A DNA stretch of 64,000 nt. It comes from Neurospora intermedia. Taxonomy: Eukaryota; Ascomycota; Sordariomycetes; Sordariales; Sordariaceae. The notes below the pieces were generated by a model. It saw only the letters and a list, made by a program, of their open reading frames with translations. It was not told where the DNA came from and did not search any database. How positions within the stretch are numbered: the stretch's first letter is position 1; each line of letters begins with the position of its first letter. Shown here in pieces: positions 58,601 through 64,000 of the stretch. The position numbers were made by a program, and so were the translations under genes. The DNA is taken from positions 459,001-523,000 of the forward strand of contig BTPP01000001.1 in NCBI GenBank assembly GCA_037102815.1. The letters run 5' to 3'.

Positions 58601-60710
58601 GTGTGCATCCTGTAACTGTGTCTCACTTGTTGTTTGGACGACAATGAAAGATCTGTTGTTTGGAGGAGAATGAAAGATCCAAAGTGAGTGGATGGTGTTT
58701 GTTCTGTTGGACGTGTAATGATGGGATGGATTTCCCTCCTTCAAACTTGCACTATCTGAGCTACCTGCACGAGCCCCAGTCTAACTGCGACGACAAAGGT
58801 ATCTTTGATATGGGGTGACCAGGGACAGCCGCACACATGCTCATGTCACGTACTGCATGTACGGTGTCGAAACATAGGTACAGTGCCTGCCGCCACTCAC
58901 TGCCCTGTCTTATATCCATGTCACTGCAGGCGGCCCGGGGTGGCTTGTTGCTCCTTCCCGAGTCCCTCTTTCTCCCAAGTCGTCAACGCGTCTTGTGAGA
59001 GTCGGCGGACACAACGAACGGGTATCTTCCCACGGCAGTAGCACAACCTCTGCCAACCTGAAGCAAGAACTAAGAAGAAAGCAACCTCGAGGAATTTTGG
59101 AGCCAAGGAACGAACTTGGAGCAACCAGCATCAGGTCATTCTCCATATCCCTTGCGTCCTCTATTCGCGACCTCGCTCGACCATCAACTATTAGAATTGT
59201 CAATCAACGTCTGAACGGGTCTCGTCCCCCACACCGGCTTCCACCGTGACTTTTTTTTTTTTTTTTTCCTCCTCAACTTCGAACCTCAGACCAGACCGCC
59301 GGTACCGGCAATCAAGCCAATCAATGGCGCGGTTTTTGTCCAGACATGGTTGATTGACCATCTCGCGTCAATGTCGCCGATCTTCCGTCGTCTCCTGGTC
59401 TTGGAAACCCACTTTCCGTGGCTACCTCTAGCATCACTCCACCACCGCATACACACACTCGCTCTCTTTCAATTGTTACCAAGTTGAACCGTATCAGTAG
59501 TACGTTCAATACAATAATACAGAACGACAGTACCTACCGCCTATACCCGTCCACTAACACTCTCGGATCCAGCAAGGACATTCGAACCTTTGAACCCCCG
59601 AATCGCAAGCTGTCAAGTCAGATGCCCCAAGCTGGATACCCCATGCTCGCTCCTCGCGCTATGCCCTGATCATCCTCTTTCTTCGGTCCCTTGATCTGAG
59701 GGCTTCGACAACGAGAGCATACTAGGCCCCGGCGCCCTGGACTTGGCCTTTCTTAGCTAGCAACCCTTTCCCTTTCCCTTGCCCTTCTCCTTCTCTTAGT
59801 CTCCGGCGGATTGGTCTGGTTACACGAGACACGGGACGGACAGCCCCAGCTGGACGGAGCATGCAGAGTGAAAAGCCACCGCTCATCATACATTGCTGTC
59901 ACGGCATATCTCGAGACAGCCATCGAACCCAGCAGCCGGTGCCAATCCCATTGATCGCCTTCATGTTGATGTGCTGGTGGTCTCGTTGTGGTTGCTCGAC
60001 CAAAGAAACGAGACACTCGGCACTGCTTGACTTGACAGCATTGTCCGGAGACCGGATCCTCCGAGCCTTTCATCATGGAACGTCCGCTTTGCCTCCCTGC
60101 CGGTCCTTGTTTGTCGAGCTGGCAGCCCGAGGACAGCAACCCGGAGATCGTGGGGCGTGTTCCCGGATATTAGAATTCTTCGCAGCAAATCTGAAGCAGC
60201 CATGTTGACAATCTTCCCCGTCCATGGTTGCAGCGGCGGTGTTGCATAACGCAGTATTACCGTCAACGATAACATGCAGCTCCTCTGGTGCATGACATCA
60301 GTTGCCCACCTCAACGACAGAGCTCTCGAGTCTTTTTCAAGGATGATCCGCGAGACCCGCCGTTCCAGCACCAGTTCGCTCCTCCTACAGATGCAACTAC
60401 ACTAGACATTTGGTTTGGTCCAGCTAACAGCATGTCGACATCACCACGACAGCGCCAGCCCCCAAGCTGCCCACTTCTGGAATGCACATCGGCAACATCT
60501 TACTGGTCGAGCCTTGCCTTGGTCCCTGAAAGCCTTCTTCGACTTGCCCCAAACGACTACCACCTTGGTGTAGCAGCCGAGCGCTTGACGTATCAGGTGT
60601 CAGCAAGCCCGGCATTGGACGGCTGTCAAGTGATGTACCATCTGAGCTGCATGATGGGGAAAGAAAAATTCTCTACACGAACGACTGTGGGCCCTCAGAA
60701 ATCCACAAGA

Positions 60711-60778
60711 CACGCCGGGATTTAACCCAGATCTAAGAATGATGCAGTTCCTACTGCTTGAGCTACACGGCGGACCCA
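60711..60778 (-). pseudogene. tRNA-like relic with A-box and B-box sequences
   Basis: On the minus strand TAGCTCAAGCAGTAGG resembles a Pol III A box and D arm. Downstream, TGGGTTAAATCCC resembles a T arm and B box with one loop base missing (TTAAAT instead of seven bases). A possible anticodon arm GCATC-ATTCTTA-GATCT lies between, with TCT at the anticodon position. The acceptor stem cannot be closed with the 3' flank. It is probably a decayed tRNA gene or a tRNA-derived insertion. Confidence 0.4.
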
Positions 60779-61548
60779 GGGGCCAGGTGAGCAATCATGA
60801 ATTATCCGTAATCGCCACATGATTGCTTATACCCGTGAACCAGGAGTATGGAGCCTTCGTTCATCCATTCCTCTCCGGACTATCAGGGTCTCCCCTAGTT
60901 CGAGACTGGGTTTCGTCCGATATAGTCCTTCGTCCTAAGCTTATATTTTTACAACGCATCTTTCCATAAGGGTCCGCGCGTCAACTGGGGGCCACTGTCA
61001 GTCGTGTCCGAAGGAACATATGCCGCTAATTTCAAGCCCCCTCCTTTTCCATTGCTGGACCAATATTGGCTCTTGCCACGGAAATATGTCGTCTTAGCAT
61101 TCTCCTCCGTGCTTGACTTGATTCCATGGCACCCACCGGTCTAACCCACAGGACGACCGCCCTCGCCACGAGTCCATGAACGCCCAACGATGTGCGATAA
61201 CGGATGCCGGCTTGGTCTTGTCGAATTTGGGCCTCTCCGCACGGGATGTTGAGCGACCTTGGGCGTCGAGATGCTTCACAAGAAAGCCGTTTGATGACCC
61301 ACACCAACGTGCCCCCTTCCGTTGCCCCCTGGGACGATTCTTGCCAGTCCAATCATCAACCTCTAGTAGGCCAACAAACACACATGTCTCCGTTGAACAG
61401 GGCACCGACGAGAAAAACATAAATGGCGTTCCATTTCTTCACGATGACACTCAGGTGACGACTGCTCTACCACCCCTCATCTGACATATCGACTTTTTAT
61501 CTTCACATATGCCTCTGACTGCCTTATTCTTGGATTTCTGTGCCTGAC

Positions 61549-63081
61549 ATGGAGAAACTCGGAACTATCAATGCTCGGGAGGAACCACTGCAGCAAGAGG
61601 TTGGTACTCACACTCCAAATACTCTCAACCTCGGCCTTGTTGGTTCGATGGCTGGGAACGTCATCCTCCCTCCCAAGTCACCTGTTATCCACGTAGACGA
61701 AAAAGGCGTCGAGGAGGTTCGGCAGGCGTTGCAAGCCTGCGCCGGTCAGTATCATATGTTCATGTACGACAAAATATATCAATCTCTGACGCTATCCAGA
61801 CCTTGGACTCGCTGGGGATGCGATCAACAAGACCAGCTTTCCCCTCCCAACTTGTCACGTCGTGCTGGATGAGGCCAGGCGTCAAGTCCATGAAGGTCAG
61901 GGGTTCGTCATTATCAGGGGCATCGGCCTTTCTGATTCGGCTCAGAATAACAACAACATGTTCCTGGGCTTGGCGAGCTACATCGGAGATGTGAGAGGTG
62001 CTCAGGACAAGCAAGGGTCCATGCTCAGTAAGTATACCAACCTTGAGAGCTACGTGGTACTCCTATAGCTTCCCATGACAGAACAAAAGTTACTGACAAG
62101 TATCTGATAGCTCATGTAACTGCTTCCAAATCCTGGACTGTTCCTCCTGAACTCCGTCACGGTATCCACACCAACACCGGCTTGGTAAGTCTTCATGTTC
62201 TGTTAACTCTCATGCAAAAGTCAAAGTCCGGCATTCGAACAGTTTGCTAATGTCCAATAGGCCTGGCATAATGATATGGGCACCGATGTGATTGCGCTTC
62301 ACATTCGATCACTGGCCGAGGAGGGCGGTAACACCTTCGTGGCTTCTTCATGGACCATATACAAGGAATTGGCGACGTCATATCCTCAAGTTCTTGAACT
62401 TTTGTGTGAGCCATGCTGGCCAATCCAAGTGTACGTCCCTGGAAATCTTGTTGTCTTTCGGCTAGTCCCGAGATACAACGTGTCACATCCCAAAACCCAT
62501 TTGCTCAAGCATGTGCTGACGCTGCAGGGGTTATCCATAGTTCTGGAAATCCTCCCCGACACATTGTCGCACCTTTGGTGCAAATCTACAACAACAGGGT
62601 CTATCTCAGCGCCGATCCGGGTCGTCTAGGTCTCCACCCCGTCACCGCTAAAGCTGGCCTGAGCTCCTCCATTCCAGGCCTCACCATTTCGCACCTCCAA
62701 GCCCTTGAGACCCTATCTGAGCTCGCGACCAAACATCGGTTGATGCTAGATACTAAGCCCGGGGATATTCTTTTCATCAACAACTGGGCCCTCATTCACG
62801 CGAGAGATTCTTACAAGGATCCAAAAGACGGCCCCGGCCGTCATCTTGTTAGATTGTGGCTCAGGGACTCCGAGTTGGGTTGGAAGGTCCCCGAGTCCAT
62901 GAGAGTGCCCTGGGAGGCCGCCTTTGGCCCCAATGGAGACGGATATCCGCCTGGAGTTACGCGCAGAGAATATCCGCTTGCTCCATCCCACGAGTACAAG
63001 CCTCCAAAGTACACAGCTGGCTCGGCAGCATTTGTCCTGGACGATGAAGATGATGTGAATGGCGGGAAACCCGAGCCATAA
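61549..63081 (+). CDS. TauD/TfdA-type Fe(II)/2-oxoglutarate dioxygenase
   Basis: Five exons, 61549-61744, 61800-62027, 62111-62184, 62261-62430 and 62541-63081, join in phase to 402 residues. The ATG at 61549 is preferred. Donors are GTCAGT, GTAAGT, GTAAGT and GTACGT. Residues HND (H169, D171 in GLAWHNDMGTDV) are the proximal iron ligands; H309 (NNWALIHARDSY) is the distal histidine. R323 or R327 (GRHLVRLWLR) would hold 2-oxoglutarate. Other family blocks are GQGFVIIRGIG near residue 110 and CEPCWPIQV leading into SGNPPRHIVAPLVQIYNNRV. The length suits fungal TauD-like hydroxylases, but the substrate cannot be told from sequence; many act on secondary metabolites or sulfonates. No signal peptide, so probably cytosolic. 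The downstream flank holds no recognisable partner gene. Confidence 0.9.
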
Positions 63082-64000
63082 AAATCAACCTGAATCTAGG
63101 GTCGGCATCTCGTTACCATTGCGAACTCATTCAATCCGGTCCGCTACAAGTTGTTGTTCTCCAATGTTTCCGCCGCAATGCCGTTATCGTCTTATTGTCA
63201 CGCCTCATATCACGCGTCATGACTTACGAACTCTTACAATCTCTCATCCACTTCTTTCATAGGGGTCTCAAAAGCGTATACGAATAGAGACAGGATCACA
63301 GAGGAGGACTTTTACTCGATGCTTTCATGGTAGAGTCTCACGAGCTGGGACGGTTTGTACATCGCCAAGGTCTACACCGTTGAAATGCGAAAGGACGTTT
63401 GATCACAAAGAAAACAATAACTCCTCCTTGGGTTTCAGACACATGCCAAGCCGAGAGTTCAACAATGCTCGTAGCATCCGTTTCGTCATCCCACTCCCAA
63501 CCTATGCGTCAGATGTACTTTCCAATGAGCTCCGTCCATTCACGCACCGACGTATCTGTTTCCAAGTGAACGGGTTCTCAGGGACGTTGGGAATAAACCG
63601 CGAGGAATCAGCCCGTGCCCCTGTTCTTCCGCCGGTTCAAGGCGCGCGATGGAACCTTAGCAGGGACCAGGGTCGCGGGGAAGTAGCTTCTGTCACTCTT
63701 CGGGACGCTCGATGTGCTGTAGACCGCATGACGCATCTACATTACACAGTTGTAACGGATATGCTTTGTGGATAATACAAGGTCTATGAGCCAATCCGGT
63801 TTGGAAGATGCTGCATATGCAGAGCTACGAACAAGCTCAGAACGCCCGAGTATGGCTATCCCCGAGTGAGGGTTCCGTTGCGACTGAAAATTTGCGGTAT
63901 GCCGGATGCCAACTACACCACTTTGATGCAAAAATGACGGTACTGGATGAAACGGTGACTGCTGGGAATACTTGGTAAACTCGATCCATTCCCGAAAACG
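63082..64000. other. 3' flank of the dioxygenase gene
   Basis: No supportable gene. A 131-codon frame at 63380-63775 (+) has no recognisable domain. Confidence 0.45.

Larger units (their letters stand above)
55231..61548. other. Long intergenic stretch, about 6.3 kb, upstream of two diverging genes
   Basis: No protein gene is supportable. Frames such as 55479-56066 (-), 56978-57544 (-), 57534-58031 (-) and 60288-60725 (+) show no domain. An 83-codon frame at 59418-59669 (+) follows a C/T-rich, leader-like tract and could be a small gene, but nothing identifies it. It includes a 20-bp tandem repeat, a TATG microsatellite, homopolymer runs near 57391 and 59250, and a tRNA-like relic, each listed separately where informative. 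Confidence 0.4.

Noticed and set aside
1-64000. CRISPR arrays, prophage, bacterial insertion sequences, 5S rRNA genes
   Set aside because: The window is eukaryotic. No regularly spaced direct repeats, integrase or transposase genes, or the Neurospora 5S core were seen by eye.
1-64000. Secondary-metabolite cluster involving the dioxygenase and the Zn2Cys6 regulator
   Set aside because: No polyketide synthase, peptide synthetase, terpene cyclase or P450 gene is present, and the two genes are 6.3 kb apart with nothing between.

Overview
The window is nuclear DNA of a filamentous ascomycete, most likely Neurospora or a close Sordariales relative. The reasons are short introns (about 55-430 nt) with GTAAGT/GTATGT-type donors and GCTAAC/CTGAC-type branch sites, CT-rich leaders, Ser/Pro-rich hypothetical proteins, and the AA9-CBM1 cellulase-accessory protein at the left edge, which resembles Neurospora AA9 enzymes. 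The species was not determined. No AT-rich tract with the look of repeat-induced point mutation (RIP) was noticed.

Left part (1-23.4 kb). It opens with the 3' end of an AA9 polysaccharide monooxygenase gene, then a repetitive acidic protein with a C-terminal hydrophobic tail (1472-2521). A gene-poor stretch at 4.1-5.8 kb holds decayed fragments of unrelated genes: a sugar-transporter-like piece, a mitochondrial aspartate/glutamate-type carrier and the C-terminus of a berberine-bridge FAD oxidase. A conserved housekeeping block follows: TAF6 (+), succinate dehydrogenase cytochrome b subunit (-), cytosolic tyrosyl-tRNA synthetase (-), a Mup1-type methionine permease (+), and an 840-residue low-complexity protein (+).

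Middle (23.4-46 kb). This is a gene-poor accessory region. It contains a 451-bp MITE-like element with 26-bp terminal inverted repeats and a TAA target duplication. It also contains three dispersed genes (24642-25265 on -, 30701-31312 on +, 41092-41721 on +) that I read as one unnamed family. All three share a W-x-C-C-x-C ... C-x-H-x2-C-x2-C core, two have a basic C-terminal tail, and two share a similar N-terminal module. Between the second and third genes are about 9.8 kb with no supportable gene, rich in TACCTAGGTA-type motifs.

Right part (46-64 kb). A small conserved-looking protein (46710-47060), Sec72 of the ER translocon (-), a tRNA-Glu(CTC) gene with a 21-nt intron, an 8-exon Zn2Cys6 transcription factor of 881 residues (-), a large intergenic stretch with a tRNA-like relic, and a 5-exon TauD/TfdA-type Fe(II)/2-oxoglutarate dioxygenase (+).

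All splice models were made by eye. They were accepted only where donor, acceptor and reading phase agreed. Gene names rest on recognised family motifs; no database search was run.
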